64,000 nt of DNA from CAVPMW01 sp963706515 (GTDB lineage Bacteria; Chloroflexota; Anaerolineae; Anaerolineales; UBA4823), in NCBI GenBank assembly GCA_963706515.1, contig CAVPMW010000023.1, forward strand, positions 1-64,000, in the 5' to 3' direction. The notes under the pieces were generated by a model. The model did not search any database. It saw only the letters and a list, made by a program, of their open reading frames with translations, and was not told the origin of the DNA. Below, piece after piece: positions 9,056 to 17,911 of the stretch (position 1 is the first letter of the stretch; every line of letters begins with the position of its first letter). Both the position numbers and the translations under genes were made by a program.

Positions 9056-9898
9056 AAATCATAGCGCGCATGTTCAGCCGGCACTGGCTGGTTGCTACGC
9101 TGCTGGTGATCGCCGCAATGGGGGTGCTGGTGCGCCTGGGCATCTGGCAGCTCGACCGAATGCACCAACGCCAGGCGTTCAATGCCCGGGCGAGCGCGCA
9201 GCTCGCTCAGCCCGAGCTGCTCCTCGATGGGAATGAATGTGCCGCAGGGTCTCGACGGGATGGAATATCGCTCGGTGCGGGTGCGCGGCACCTATGATTT
9301 CAGCCAGCAAATCGCGCTGCGCAACCAGTATTGGGGGAACAACTGGGGAGTGAACCTGGTCACACCCCTGCGCATCCTGGGCAGCGACCAGGTAGTGCTG
9401 GTGGACCGCGGCTGGATCCCGGCAGCGGATTACGAAAGCGGGGACTGGAGCAAATACGACGAGCCAGGGGTGGTGGAAGTGGAGGGCATGCTCCGCGCTT
9501 CCCAGGACAAAGCCCAGCTGGGCAGCAAGCGAGATCCAGCCCTCCAGCCGGGCGAGACGGGCTTGAAAGCCTGGTATTTTGTGAACATCCCACGGATTAC
9601 GCAGCAAGTACCCTATCCGCTCCTGCCAGCTTACATCCAGCAAGGGCCAACCCCAGGGGCATCAGCGAAGCTGTCCCGCAGCCTGCCGGAGCTGGACTTG
9701 AGCGAGGGTCCTCACCTGAGCTATGCCATCCAATGGTTCAGCTTTGCGCTCATCCTCGCCATTGGATATCCATTTTATATTCGCCGGCAGGAAGAGCGCA
9801 GCCGGAAACAAGCAAACTCGCAGCAAGCCCTGGAGCAGAGCCTTAATCAGGCGTCTGCGCTGATTTCGCCATCCATCACCACACCGGGTAAGGAGTGA
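9052..9898 (+). CDS. SURF1-family oxidase assembly protein, frameshifted
   Basis: Surf1 proteins assist heme A insertion into subunit I. The N-terminal helix (HWLVATLLVIAAMGVLVRLG) and LGIWQLDR lie in one frame. The rest, with YRSVRVRGTYD, the hallmark VDRGWIP and the C-terminal helix (LSYAIQWFSFALILAIGYPF), lies one frame on. Deleting one G of the GGG at 9229-9231 joins them as LLLDG-MNVPQGLDGMEYRSV, giving about 281 residues. Both halves are needed for a SURF1 protein and match the family, so a sequence error is likelier than loss of function. It sits between the cupredoxin gene and ctaAB. Confidence 0.88.
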
Positions 9899-9904
9899 GC
9901 CGCA

Positions 9905-11719
9905 GTGTCACGTGTAAAAGCAGCCTTAGCGCAAAATGTTCGTTATTTTTCCCTGGCAGCCGCCATCGCCGTATTCATCCTGATCGTGACGGGCGGCGTC
10001 GTGCGGGCAAGCGGAGCCGGCGCAGCTTGCTCCGGCTGGCCGGCATGCGGAGGCTGGCTGCCCCCTCAAAGCCAGCTGGCATTGATCGCCTATCTCCACC
10101 GGCTGGCAACGCTGCTGACAGCTCCCCTGATCTTGCTGGCGGCGGTTGGCGCAGCCTGGAGCGAGGGCAGAAATAAGCTGATCCGCTACCCACTGTTCGC
10201 TGCCGCAGCCCTGCTCCTGGTACAGGTGCTGTGGGGTCGCCTGCTGGTCACCAGCCAGGCAGGCAGCAGCGCGACTGCTATCCACCTTGGCTTTTCGCTG
10301 CTGCTGGAGTTCCTGCTGTTGGAGGCCTGTGTGGCGGCATTCTATCTGGAGTACGGAGCGGATCAGCCGCTGCGGCTGCAGTTCCGCTCGCCGTTCAGCC
10401 GGCTGGCGCTGATCACACTGGCAGCTCTGTTCGTTTTGCTGGTGAGCGGGGTATACGTCGCCGCCAGCGGAACAACCCTGGCTTGCTCCAGCTGGCCCCT
10501 GTGCCAGCCGGGAAGCTGGCTCCCCGGGGATGCGGCGGGGTGGATCAACATGGCTCACCGCCTGGCCGTGCTCTCCAGCGGGCTGCTGATGGCGGCGCTG
10601 GTCATCCAGGCGTGGCGGACGCAGCGCACACAGACCGCGATCATCGTGGCTGCTACCGCGACCTTCGTCCTGTTCACTGCCCAGGCGCTGTTGGGCAGCC
10701 TGGATGTAGCCAACCGCTTTCCACCCTACCTGGTTTCCCTGCACCAGGCGACGGCAATCGCAGTCTGGTCGGCATTGACTGTGACCGTGGCTGCCTGCGG
10801 GTGTGCGCGGCGCAGCCCGGCAGACGAGCGCCAGGAAGTCTTGCTCACCGGAGGCCGCAGGGGACTGGCGAAAGATTTGCTGATGCTGACCAAGCCAATC
10901 GTAGTGGTGCTGCTCCTGGTGACGACTTTCGCCGGCATGGTCATCGGCGCGCGGTCGATGCCCCAATTTTCGCTCGTGTTCTGGACCCTGCTGGCTGGCT
11001 TCATGGCTGCCGGGGGCTCGGGGGCAATCAACCAGTACATCGACCGCTACGACGACGGGAAGATGCAGCGCACCCAAAAACGACCGATCCCCGCGGGCAG
11101 GCTGACCCCCGGCGAAGGGTTGGCATTTGGCGTGGCGCTGACCCTGGCTTCGTTCTACCTGATGGTCGCGTTCGTAAACTTCTTAGCCGCGCTGCTCACC
11201 CTGGCTGGGATCATCTATTACGTGCTGCTGTACAGCATCTTCCTGAAGAAGGCGACGGTGCAGAATATCGTGATCGGCGGCGGGGCTGGCGCAATCCCAC
11301 CCCTGGTAGGTTGGGCGGCAGCGACCGGCAGCCTGAACGTGCCCTCGCTGTTCCTGTTTGCCATCGTATTCATGTGGACTCCGCCGCACTTCTGGGCGCT
11401 GGCGCTCGTCCGCCGCAAAGATTACGCCCGGGCGGGAGTGCCAATGCTGCCCGTGGTGAGGGGCGAGAAAAATACCCAAAGGCAGATTTTTATCTACACG
11501 TTGGAGCTGGTCGGCCTGACCCTGCTGCTCCCGCTGGTGGGGCTGGGCGGGGGTATTTACCTGCTGGCGGCGGGGTTACTGGGCGGGTTCCTGATCTACT
11601 CTGCCTGGAAAGTCTGGCGGCAGGGCGGCAACAAATTAGCCTGGAAGATGTACCGCCATTCCAGCATGTACCTGGCGTTCCTGTTCATTGCGTTAATGAT
11701 CGATCGCTTGATCCTGTAG
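9905..11719 (+). CDS. Fused heme A synthase (CtaA) and heme O synthase (CtaB)
   Basis: A 604-residue polytopic protein carrying two successive enzymes of heme A synthesis. Residues about 1-300 are COX15/CtaA-like: eight helices, with paired His-bearing segments (LIAYLHRLAT, ATAIHLG, NMAHRLAV, LVSLHQAT) and Cys pairs in CSGWPACGG and CSSWPLC. Residues about 315-604 are protoheme IX farnesyltransferase: LTKPIVVVLLLVTTFAGM, the prenyl-diphosphate motif NQYIDRYDDGKMQRT, KRPIPAG and the second acidic segment RRKDYARAGVPMLPVV. The order is the reverse of the pathway (CtaB acts first). No internal start is obvious, so it is probably a real fusion. Last gene of the operon; a large hairpin follows. 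Confidence 0.95.
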   Translation: MSRVKAALAQNVRYFSLAAAIAVFILIVTGGVVRASGAGAACSGWPACGGWLPPQSQLALIAYLHRLATLLTAPLILLAAVGAAWSEGRNKLIRYPLFAAAALLLVQVLWGRLLVTSQAGSSATAIHLGFSLLLEFLLLEACVAAFYLEYGADQPLRLQFRSPFSRLALITLAALFVLLVSGVYVAASGTTLACSSWPLCQPGSWLPGDAAGWINMAHRLAVLSSGLLMAALVIQAWRTQRTQTAIIVAATATFVLFTAQALLGSLDVANRFPPYLVSLHQATAIAVWSALTVTVAACGCARRSPADERQEVLLTGGRRGLAKDLLMLTKPIVVVLLLVTTFAGMVIGARSMPQFSLVFWTLLAGFMAAGGSGAINQYIDRYDDGKMQRTQKRPIPAGRLTPGEGLAFGVALTLASFYLMVAFVNFLAALLTLAGIIYYVLLYSIFLKKATVQNIVIGGGAGAIPPLVGWAAATGSLNVPSLFLFAIVFMWTPPHFWALALVRRKDYARAGVPMLPVVRGEKNTQRQIFIYTLELVGLTLLLPLVGLGGGIYLLAAGLLGGFLIYSAWKVWRQGGNKLAWKMYRHSSMYLAFLFIALMIDRLIL

Positions 11720-11730
11720 ACGTAAAAAAA

Positions 11731-11782
11731 CCTAAAATCAATATGAGCACGGCGCATGCGCCGTGCTCATATTGATTTTAGG
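11731..11782. terminator. Perfect 52-base palindrome between convergent genes
   Basis: Two 26-base arms (CCTAAAATCAATATGAGC and onward) meet at GGCGCATGCGCC with no unpaired loop. Seven A precede it on the left. It separates ctaAB from the convergent L,D-transpeptidase gene and contains that gene's stop codon, so it can end both transcripts. Confidence 0.85.
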
Positions 11783-12848
11783 AACTTTCATCAAGGATTG
11801 CCACCCGGGTCCCGGCGCCGCGGGCGAGCCTGTCCTGCGCGCCGGCAGGGGGCGTGCACCAGCGGTAGATCCACTTGGCGTCGGCGTTGCGCAGGTTGAC
11901 ACAGCCATGGCTCATCCGGTGACCGAAGTTATCGTGCCAGTAGGTGCCGTGCAAGGCGATCCCTGCCTGGTGAAAGAAGGAAACCCAGGGCACGCCCAGC
12001 AGCTCGTAGGCTTCCGGATCAGCGGTCACCTTCCCGTCGCCCATGTGCTTGGAAGGCACTTTGACCGAAATGCGGAAATGCCCTTCTGGCGTTTCCGTCG
12101 GGATGCCGTTAACCGGCGGCGTTTTCGTGCGTACCCCGGAAGAAACCTGGGTGCGCATGACGGGCAGATCGCCTTCGAACGCCGTCAAAATCTGCTCGGA
12201 GACGGAGACAACGATGGTCTTCTCTTTCTCGGGGACTTCCGGCGAGAGCGGGGTGAGCTCATTCGCAGCGACCGGGCGGACGTGGCTGGCGGGCACGCAG
12301 TAGCGGACGTGTAAAAGCTCGTCGGTCAATTCGTACCATGGGGCGCCGTCCGGTCCAGCTTGTAAGGCTGTGATCCAATGCACGGAGCCATAATAAAGCC
12401 GGTACAGCTCCTGCCAGTCTGTATCGCGCACCTGGCGGTAAGCCTGGCTGAAGGGCACGGTGATCTCGCCCAGCAGACCCTCCTCCGGAACGCGATCTAG
12501 AACCCGGTTCAGGTGGTGCTCGTCGACGCGCTGAATATAACCAGAATGGACGAATCCTTCGGATAGGGCGTACCAGCGTGGGTTGAAAGCAGGTCCGTCA
12601 GGGGAGACCAGCTCATCGCGCAGGTCGAGCAGGGTATCGCGCCTGAGAATGCCCAGGTGCTGGCTGGAATATTGCGGGTCGCTGTAGAAATAAATCGCGC
12701 GGGTTGCCACCCGGCCCAGCATGGGGAGCTGGCGGTCGACCTCCGACGGAGGCCAGGGTTGGGAATGAGGCAGGTCCGGTAGAATGAGCGCTGCACCCAG
12801 CACTGCGCTGAGCTTGAGGAATTGCCGGCGGTCCAGGTTAGCGCTCAT
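11778..12848 (-). CDS. L,D-transpeptidase with Tat signal, first paralogue
   Basis: Cell-envelope enzyme of the YkuD family, which makes 3-3 peptide crosslinks or attaches proteins to peptidoglycan. 356 residues: a Tat signal (DRRQFLKLSAVLGAALIL), an N-terminal region of about 160 residues that may bind the wall (SH3-like repeats), then the YkuD domain with His300 (ALHGTYWHDNFG) and the catalytic MSHGCVNLRN with Cys316. It forms a tandem pair with the upstream gene, 48 bases away, of the same architecture. The stop codon lies inside the terminator palindrome. Confidence 0.9.
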   Translation of the reverse strand: MSANLDRRQFLKLSAVLGAALILPDLPHSQPWPPSEVDRQLPMLGRVATRAIYFYSDPQYSSQHLGILRRDTLLDLRDELVSPDGPAFNPRWYALSEGFVHSGYIQRVDEHHLNRVLDRVPEEGLLGEITVPFSQAYRQVRDTDWQELYRLYYGSVHWITALQAGPDGAPWYELTDELLHVRYCVPASHVRPVAANELTPLSPEVPEKEKTIVVSVSEQILTAFEGDLPVMRTQVSSGVRTKTPPVNGIPTETPEGHFRISVKVPSKHMGDGKVTADPEAYELLGVPWVSFFHQAGIALHGTYWHDNFGHRMSHGCVNLRNADAKWIYRWCTPPAGAQDRLARGAGTRVAILDESS

Positions 12849-12896
12849 GCTCTGAAATCGTGGAAATCTGCCGGGATCAACAGTGCGAGGCGCAGG

Positions 12897-14006
12897 TCAA
12901 GCGTGGATCCGCACCTGGGTGCCGTTGCCGGTCTGCTCCCAGTCTCCCTGGCTTTCGATCTTCGATTCGAAGGCCGGGGTTGCCCAGCGGAACAGCCATT
13001 TGGCATCCTCATTGCGCATGTTGACGCAGCCGTGGCTCATCTGCACCCCGAAATTGTTGTGCCAGTACGTCCCGTGGAAAGCATAACCGCCGGGGAACTC
13101 GAAGAAAGACGTCCAGGGGACGCCCGGCAGAGAAAACCCCAGCCCTTCGTCGATTTCAGGACCGTATGCCACGCTGCCCATGTGCTTGGAGGGCATCTTT
13201 GAGTAGATATTGAAATTGCCGCGCGGCGTGGCAGTTGGGAACTGGTCTGAGGAGAGGCGCGAGGAGGGGATGCCGGATGAGACCAACGTGGTGAAGACGA
13301 GCTGGTCATTCTCGTAAGCATACAGGCGCTGCTGCCCCAGCGAAACCTCGATGCGTTTCTTATCCGGAGCGACCTCGGGCGAGATGGGCGCCATCTCAGC
13401 CGGGGGGACGGGGCGCAGGTGAGCTGCCTGGACAAAATACACTTCTCCGGCGCTCAGCTCGCTGGTAATCTGGTACCAGGGCTCGCGGTCGGGTCCGGGG
13501 CTGATTCCGGTGACCCAATGGGTGGAAGAATAATACAGGCGAGAGCCGCGCCAGGGCTGCCAGCCGTCCCAGGTAGTATAGTGGTAGGCGGTGGTAAAGG
13601 GTACGCTGACCTCACACAATACGCCGCTTTCAGGGACGGTGGTAAGGGGGTCATTCAGCTGCTCGCTCACGATCTGCAGCCATTTGCTGTGCAGATAGCC
13701 GCCCCACACCCGGTACCAAAGCGGGTTGTAAAACTTGGGGGCATCCGGAGGGATCAGGTCATAATACAGGTGGACGATCTGGTCGCGGTAGCGTTTTCCG
13801 ATGATCGGGGCGTCGTCGCGCGGCTCTGAGCGCAGGTCGATCTCCTTGACGGTCACGCGGGCGATCCTTCCCTGGTCCTGGTCTTGCATGGGGGGGATCA
13901 CCGGCGTGACGATCGAATCCACCAGGTGCGGCTTGCTGAAAGCCAGTCCGGTTAACGCCAGACCGCTCAGCCTGAGAAAATCGCGTCGAGAGATAGAAGA
14001 GCCCAT
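12897..14006 (-). CDS. L,D-transpeptidase with Tat signal, second paralogue
   Basis: 369 residues with the same plan as its neighbour: Tat signal SRRDFLRLSGLALTGLAF, an N-terminal wall-binding-like region, and a YkuD domain with FHGTYWHNNFG and the catalytic MSHGCVNMRNEDAKW. The two proteins are clearly paralogous through their lengths, including GLLCEV/GLLGEI-like and WYQITSE/WYELTDE blocks, so they arose by tandem duplication. Either could differ in acceptor preference; nothing in the sequence decides this. Probably transcribed first, from the divergent region around 14010-14185. Confidence 0.9.
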   Translation of the reverse strand: MGSSISRRDFLRLSGLALTGLAFSKPHLVDSIVTPVIPPMQDQDQGRIARVTVKEIDLRSEPRDDAPIIGKRYRDQIVHLYYDLIPPDAPKFYNPLWYRVWGGYLHSKWLQIVSEQLNDPLTTVPESGVLCEVSVPFTTAYHYTTWDGWQPWRGSRLYYSSTHWVTGISPGPDREPWYQITSELSAGEVYFVQAAHLRPVPPAEMAPISPEVAPDKKRIEVSLGQQRLYAYENDQLVFTTLVSSGIPSSRLSSDQFPTATPRGNFNIYSKMPSKHMGSVAYGPEIDEGLGFSLPGVPWTSFFEFPGGYAFHGTYWHNNFGVQMSHGCVNMRNEDAKWLFRWATPAFESKIESQGDWEQTGNGTQVRIHA

Positions 14007-14111
14007 CGCGAAAACATTCTAATCTAGCGGCGGATATCTTTCAAGGTAAGAATGACGTATTTTTTCCTTGTCATCCGCATGAGATTCGAGATAAAATCAA
14101 ATCAGGATGGG

Positions 14112-14151
14112 TTTATATCGAAAATGATCATGATATCATTTTCGATATAAA
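14112..14151. promoter_or_regulatory. Inverted repeat in the divergent region upstream of the ferredoxin
   Basis: Arms TTTATATCGAAAATGAT and ATCATTTTCGATATAAA are perfect over 17 bases with a 6-base centre. The sequence ATAAAATCAAA also occurs twice, once on each side of the left arm's region. It lies between divergent genes, so an operator or hairpin in the ferredoxin leader is more likely than a terminator. AT-rich, unlike its surroundings. Confidence 0.55.
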
Positions 14152-14185
14152 ATCAAAATATTGGTTTTTTATCCGGGGAAGCGGT

Positions 14186-14413
14186 ATGATCCGTGTAGAA
14201 ATTGATTGGGATTTGTGCCAGGCGTGCTACCCGTGTACGGCAATAAAGGCTTGCAACGTGCGGGCGATCGTGAAGATTGCACCGGATGAGCCCGCCTATA
14301 TCGAGGTTGCCCGCTGCCACGGTTGCGGTAAATGCGTGCCTGCCTGCAGCTTCGCAGCTATCCGCCCGCTGGATATTCACCATACCTACCTGCAGAGAGA
14401 TTTGGGCGATTGA
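14186..14413 (+). CDS. Ferredoxin with two [4Fe-4S] clusters
   Basis: 75 residues. Cysteines at 11, 14, 17 and 23 and at 44, 47, 50 and 54 form two cluster motifs; the first has five residues before its last Cys instead of three. The second motif reads CHGCGKCVPAC. It resembles the ferredoxin part of larger oxidoreductases more than a free Clostridium-type ferredoxin. It ends six bases before the ABC ATPase start, so the three genes 14186-16955 look like one operon, though the link between them is not obvious. Confidence 0.8.
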   Translation: MIRVEIDWDLCQACYPCTAIKACNVRAIVKIAPDEPAYIEVARCHGCGKCVPACSFAAIRPLDIHHTYLQRDLGD

Positions 14414-14418
14414 AAAGT

Positions 14419-15198
14419 ATGCCAGACTTAATTGAAACTGAAGACCTCACGAAAAAATACGGCGAAAAGGTTGCCGTCGAACACGCCACTTTCCGCGTGC
14501 AGGGCGGCGAGATCTTCGGTTTTCTTGGACCGAACGGCGCCGGTAAAACGACGACTATTAAGATGATCGTTGGCTTGCTGAAGCCCAGCGCGGGTACGGT
14601 CCGCGTCTGCGGATATGACGTGCAAGCCCAACCGCTCCAGGCAAAAGCCAGCTCCGGGTACGTGCCCGACGAGCCCAACCTGTACCCCAAGCTCAGCGGG
14701 CGCGAGCTATTGCGCTTCGTCGGCGACCTGTATGGCCTGGACCCGCAGCAAGCAACCCGGCGCAGTGAAGAGCTGCTGCGCTTATTCGACCTGGGCGAAG
14801 CTGCCAACGATACGGTTGACTCGTACAGCCACGGGATGCAGCAGAAGACAGCCCTGGCCGCAGCCCTGGTCCACGATCCCAAGGTGCTGGTATTGGACGA
14901 GCCAACGATAGGGCTGGACCCAAAATCTGCCCGGCTGATCAAGGATATCCTGCGCCAGATGGCGGAACGCGGCGCGGCGGTGTTCCTTTCCACGCATATC
15001 CTGGAGATTGCCGAGCGGATGTGCGACCGGATCGGGATCATCAATCAAGGACGGCTGATTGCAGTGGGGACGATGGATGAGCTGCGCCAGCTCGGGCAGG
15101 ACAATGGAACGGGACAGGTTTCAAGCAGCCTGGAAGACATCTTCCTTAACCTGACGGGCGGCACGGAGTACGCAGAAATGGCCGAGGTCTTGAAATGA
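14419..15198 (+). CDS. ABC transporter ATP-binding protein
   Basis: 259 residues from the ATG at 14419. Walker A GPNGAGKTT, signature SYSHGMQQK, Walker B VLVLDEPTIGLD and the switch His in STHILE are all present. The C-terminal extension after NQGRLIAVG is typical of exporters of the CcmA/NatA class. It overlaps the permease gene by four bases, so the two form one transporter. Substrate unknown. The open frame extends upstream, but that part is a shadow of the ferredoxin gene. Confidence 0.92.
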   Translation: MPDLIETEDLTKKYGEKVAVEHATFRVQGGEIFGFLGPNGAGKTTTIKMIVGLLKPSAGTVRVCGYDVQAQPLQAKASSGYVPDEPNLYPKLSGRELLRFVGDLYGLDPQQATRRSEELLRLFDLGEAANDTVDSYSHGMQQKTALAAALVHDPKVLVLDEPTIGLDPKSARLIKDILRQMAERGAAVFLSTHILEIAERMCDRIGIINQGRLIAVGTMDELRQLGQDNGTGQVSSSLEDIFLNLTGGTEYAEMAEVLK

Positions 15199-16955
15199 GC
15201 TCGGAGGTGGCAGCCTACACCCAGCCGAGCGTGTGGGCTTACACGGTGAAGCTCCTGCGCCTGCGCCTGAGGATCAGCTTGAGCGGGATCCTCCGGGCGA
15301 AGCGGAGCAGGCAAATCCTGTGGCTCGTCTTGATCGGCTTGCTGCTGGCTGGAGCGGGCTTTGTCTTTTATCTCAGCTTGAAGCTTTTGAACTTCTTGCG
15401 CTCCGCAGAGATCAGCCAATTCCTCGGCAGCCTGCTGGTCTTGCTGGAGAAGCTGCCCTCGCTGGTCTTGGGCGGCTCTTTCCTGATCATTTTCCTGACC
15501 AGCTTCGGGGTGCTCCTGCAAACCTTGTACCTGGCACGGGATATGGATTTCCTGCTCGCCGCGCCGATCCCCATCCGGGCAGTCTTCCTGACCAAGCTGC
15601 TGCAGGCAATCTTGCCAAATCTGGCATTGATCGCCCTCTTTGCCCTGCCGGTGCTTTTCGGATTGGGGTTATTGCAAGGGTACAGCTATTTGTACTACCC
15701 CATGGTGCTGCTGGTCCTGGCAGCCTTTGCCCTGGCGGCAGCCGGGCTGGCGAGCCTGCTGGTGATGATGGTCGTGCGGGTATTCCCGGCGCGGCGCGTG
15801 GCGGAGCTGCTGGGCTTCCTCGGAGCGATCTTTTCGATACTCTGCTCGCAAAGCGGTCAGCTGGCGCGCTTCCAGGACGTGGGACCCGACCAGGCGATGC
15901 AATACTTTAATACCGTCTCCCGGGTGGATGTTTCCTGGTCCCCATTTGGCTGGGCAGGGACGGGGCTGGTAGACATTGGTAAGAGCCAATGGCTGCCTGG
16001 CATGGCGTATCTGGCGGTCGTGCTCGGACTGGCGGGGGCTTTTTTCTTTGTCTCACTGGTGACGGCGGAAAGATGGTACTACACTGGCTGGGCGAGCCTG
16101 CAGAACAAACGGCGCAAGCGCAAGGCGGTAAGCGCAGCTCCAGAAAGGGCGGGGGCCAGGCATTTCTGGGAGAGCTTCTCCCGCCAGCTGGGACCGTCAT
16201 CCGTGCGGGCGATTATTCTGAAAGATTTCAAGGTTTTAAGCCGTGATTTGCGCAATATGTCGCAGCTGGTCACACCCCTGGTGCTGGGGCTGGTCTATGC
16301 AGTCATGGTCGTGCGCGGCGACCGCGGCGGTCCGCCGCTGACCGGCCGCGAGCCCGCCGTAATCGGGACGATGATGGCAAACCTGGCTGTGTATTTGAAT
16401 ATCGCCATTGCTTTGTTTGTAGGCTGGATGCTTTTAGGCCGTCTGGGGGGGATGGGTTTCTCTCAGGAAGGCAAGAGCTACTGGATGGTCAAAGCCGCCC
16501 CAATTACCTCCGGACAGCTGCTGGCATCCAAGTTCCTGGTCGCTTACCTGCCCTCGGTCGTGCTGGGCTGGGGGTTCCTGCTGCTTATCTCACTGCTCCA
16601 CCCTGCTTCCCAATCCATTCTGTGGTTTGCGATCCCCCTGGTAGCCCTGTCGATCGCGTCAAATGCCGGGATCAACCTGGCGTTTGGGGTGGTGGGAGTG
16701 CGCCTGGATTGGGAAGACCCGCGGCAGATGGTGCGCGGGGGAACTGGCTGTATTTCTGCCCTGGTGACCCTGATCTGCATGCCAATCAGCCTGGTATTAT
16801 TTTTTGGTCCGATCGTGCTGGCAATCCTGTTTGGATGGCCGACGACCGTCGGGCAGCTGCTTGGCTTATTGCTCGGGGGAGCCTTCTGCCTGGTGCTGGC
16901 AATCGTCCCCTTGTGGATGGTGTACGGTCGCGTGGCTGCCATCGGCGAAGGCTGA
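15195..16955 (+). CDS. Large ABC exporter permease
   Basis: 586 residues with about 12 to 14 predicted membrane helices in two sets, separated by a hydrophilic segment (QNKRRKRKAVSAAPERAG) and FWESFSRQLGPSSVRAIILKDFKVLSRD. That last motif, where a cytoplasmic helix enters the membrane domain, is typical of putative ABC exporters of the ABC-2 clan with two halves in one chain. It works with the ATPase encoded just before it. Cargo unknown. Confidence 0.82.
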   Translation: MSSEVAAYTQPSVWAYTVKLLRLRLRISLSGILRAKRSRQILWLVLIGLLLAGAGFVFYLSLKLLNFLRSAEISQFLGSLLVLLEKLPSLVLGGSFLIIFLTSFGVLLQTLYLARDMDFLLAAPIPIRAVFLTKLLQAILPNLALIALFALPVLFGLGLLQGYSYLYYPMVLLVLAAFALAAAGLASLLVMMVVRVFPARRVAELLGFLGAIFSILCSQSGQLARFQDVGPDQAMQYFNTVSRVDVSWSPFGWAGTGLVDIGKSQWLPGMAYLAVVLGLAGAFFFVSLVTAERWYYTGWASLQNKRRKRKAVSAAPERAGARHFWESFSRQLGPSSVRAIILKDFKVLSRDLRNMSQLVTPLVLGLVYAVMVVRGDRGGPPLTGREPAVIGTMMANLAVYLNIAIALFVGWMLLGRLGGMGFSQEGKSYWMVKAAPITSGQLLASKFLVAYLPSVVLGWGFLLLISLLHPASQSILWFAIPLVALSIASNAGINLAFGVVGVRLDWEDPRQMVRGGTGCISALVTLICMPISLVLFFGPIVLAILFGWPTTVGQLLGLLLGGAFCLVLAIVPLWMVYGRVAAIGEG

Positions 16956-17455
16956 TCTGCAGCTGAATCCTGAGCTGGATAGGATCCTTTTTTATGAATA
17001 CCAGGGTTTCATCGGCAGTATCCTGTCCTTTCGAGCGTAGCGAGAAATCCCCCCATATCACAGTTAAGAATTCCTATGGAGGGCATGGGAGGTCAGTGCC
17101 CGGGGGATTCCTCGAAGCAAAGAACGCTTCTCGGAATGACCTCGAAACTTGGAGTCATTCCGAGCGCAGCGAGTGCATCCCCCTCCCCAAGTTCTTTGCT
17201 GCGATAGAGGGGATTGCAGACCCTCGCCCTAGGGATTCCTTGTCGTGGCGCAGAATGCCGCTCCTCGGAGCTCCGAGACATTCTCTAGCGACCGAATGAC
17301 GATCGATCTGCCGTGTCTTCTCGATTCTACCCATTGGGCTGTATCATACTAATGACGAGAAGGTTATTCAACAAAATCAGAAAAGCTCACGAATGAAAGA
17401 TACGACTTCTGATAAATCCCCAGTTTTTTTGATGTCGAGCAGTGGAGTTGCACAA
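16956..17455. repeat. Non-coding region of degenerate CATTCCGAGCGCAGCGAG-type repeats
   Basis: About 500 bases without a credible gene. TTTCGAGCGTAGCGAGAAATC at about 17027, the mirror pair around TCTCGGAATGACC (17132) and GTCATTCCGAGCGCAGCGAG (17154-17173), and decayed versions to about 17300 are variants of a short dispersed repeat seen in many bacterial intergenic regions. They can pair into hairpins and may end the upstream transcript. The last 100 bases should hold the queF promoter, which I cannot define. Confidence 0.6.
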
Positions 17456-17911
17456 ATGACTGACGCCGCAGACCTGGAAGGTCTGACCATTTTGGGCGGC
17501 AAAGCCCAGCCCAGCAAAAAGCTGGAAGCCTTTCCCAACCGCTCCCCCGAGCGCTTCTACCGGGTGACCCTGGAGACGGACGAGTTCACCTGCCTGTGCC
17601 CGGTCACCGGGCAGCCGGATTTTGCCCAGATCAAGGTCGAGTACGTGCCCGACGCGAAGGTGGTCGAATCCAAATCCTTCAAGCTGTACCTGTGGTCTTA
17701 CCGGAACGAAGGCGCCTTCCACGAGCACGTGATCAACCAGATGCTGCAGGACCTGGTAGATCTCATGGACCCGCACTGGTGCCGGGTGACCGGGGTATTC
17801 AACATCCGCGGGGGGATCGGGATTACGGTGGAGGCGGAGCACACCCGCACCCCGGCGGCACGCCAGCAGGGCGGCACCCCAGTAAGGGCGGAGAGCGATG
17901 CAAAGAAGTAG
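17456..17911 (+). CDS. queF: NADPH-dependent 7-cyano-7-deazaguanine reductase
   Basis: Reduces preQ0 to preQ1 in queuosine synthesis. 151 residues from the chosen ATG. The catalytic Cys lies in FTCLCPVTGQPDFA, with the paired Asp seven residues on. The NADPH/QueF motif ESKSFKLYLWSYRNEGAFHE and the substrate Glu/His segment are intact, and FNIRGGIGITVEAEH closes the fold. An upstream in-frame ATG at 17393 is possible, but TGGAG sits eight bases before 17456 and the family core begins soon after. It overlaps the following transporter gene by 14 bases. Confidence 0.93.
   Translation: MTDAADLEGLTILGGKAQPSKKLEAFPNRSPERFYRVTLETDEFTCLCPVTGQPDFAQIKVEYVPDAKVVESKSFKLYLWSYRNEGAFHEHVINQMLQDLVDLMDPHWCRVTGVFNIRGGIGITVEAEHTRTPAARQQGGTPVRAESDAKK

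Noticed and set aside
17300..17455. preQ1 riboswitch upstream of queF
   Set aside because: The leader has A-rich and GGTT segments, but I cannot build the stem, loop and A-rich tail of a preQ1-I or preQ1-II pseudoknot.
16956..17455. Small genes in the repeat-rich gap before queF
   Set aside because: Open frames exist on both strands but consist of translated CATTCCGAGCGCAGCGAG repeats and have no ribosome-binding site or family pattern.
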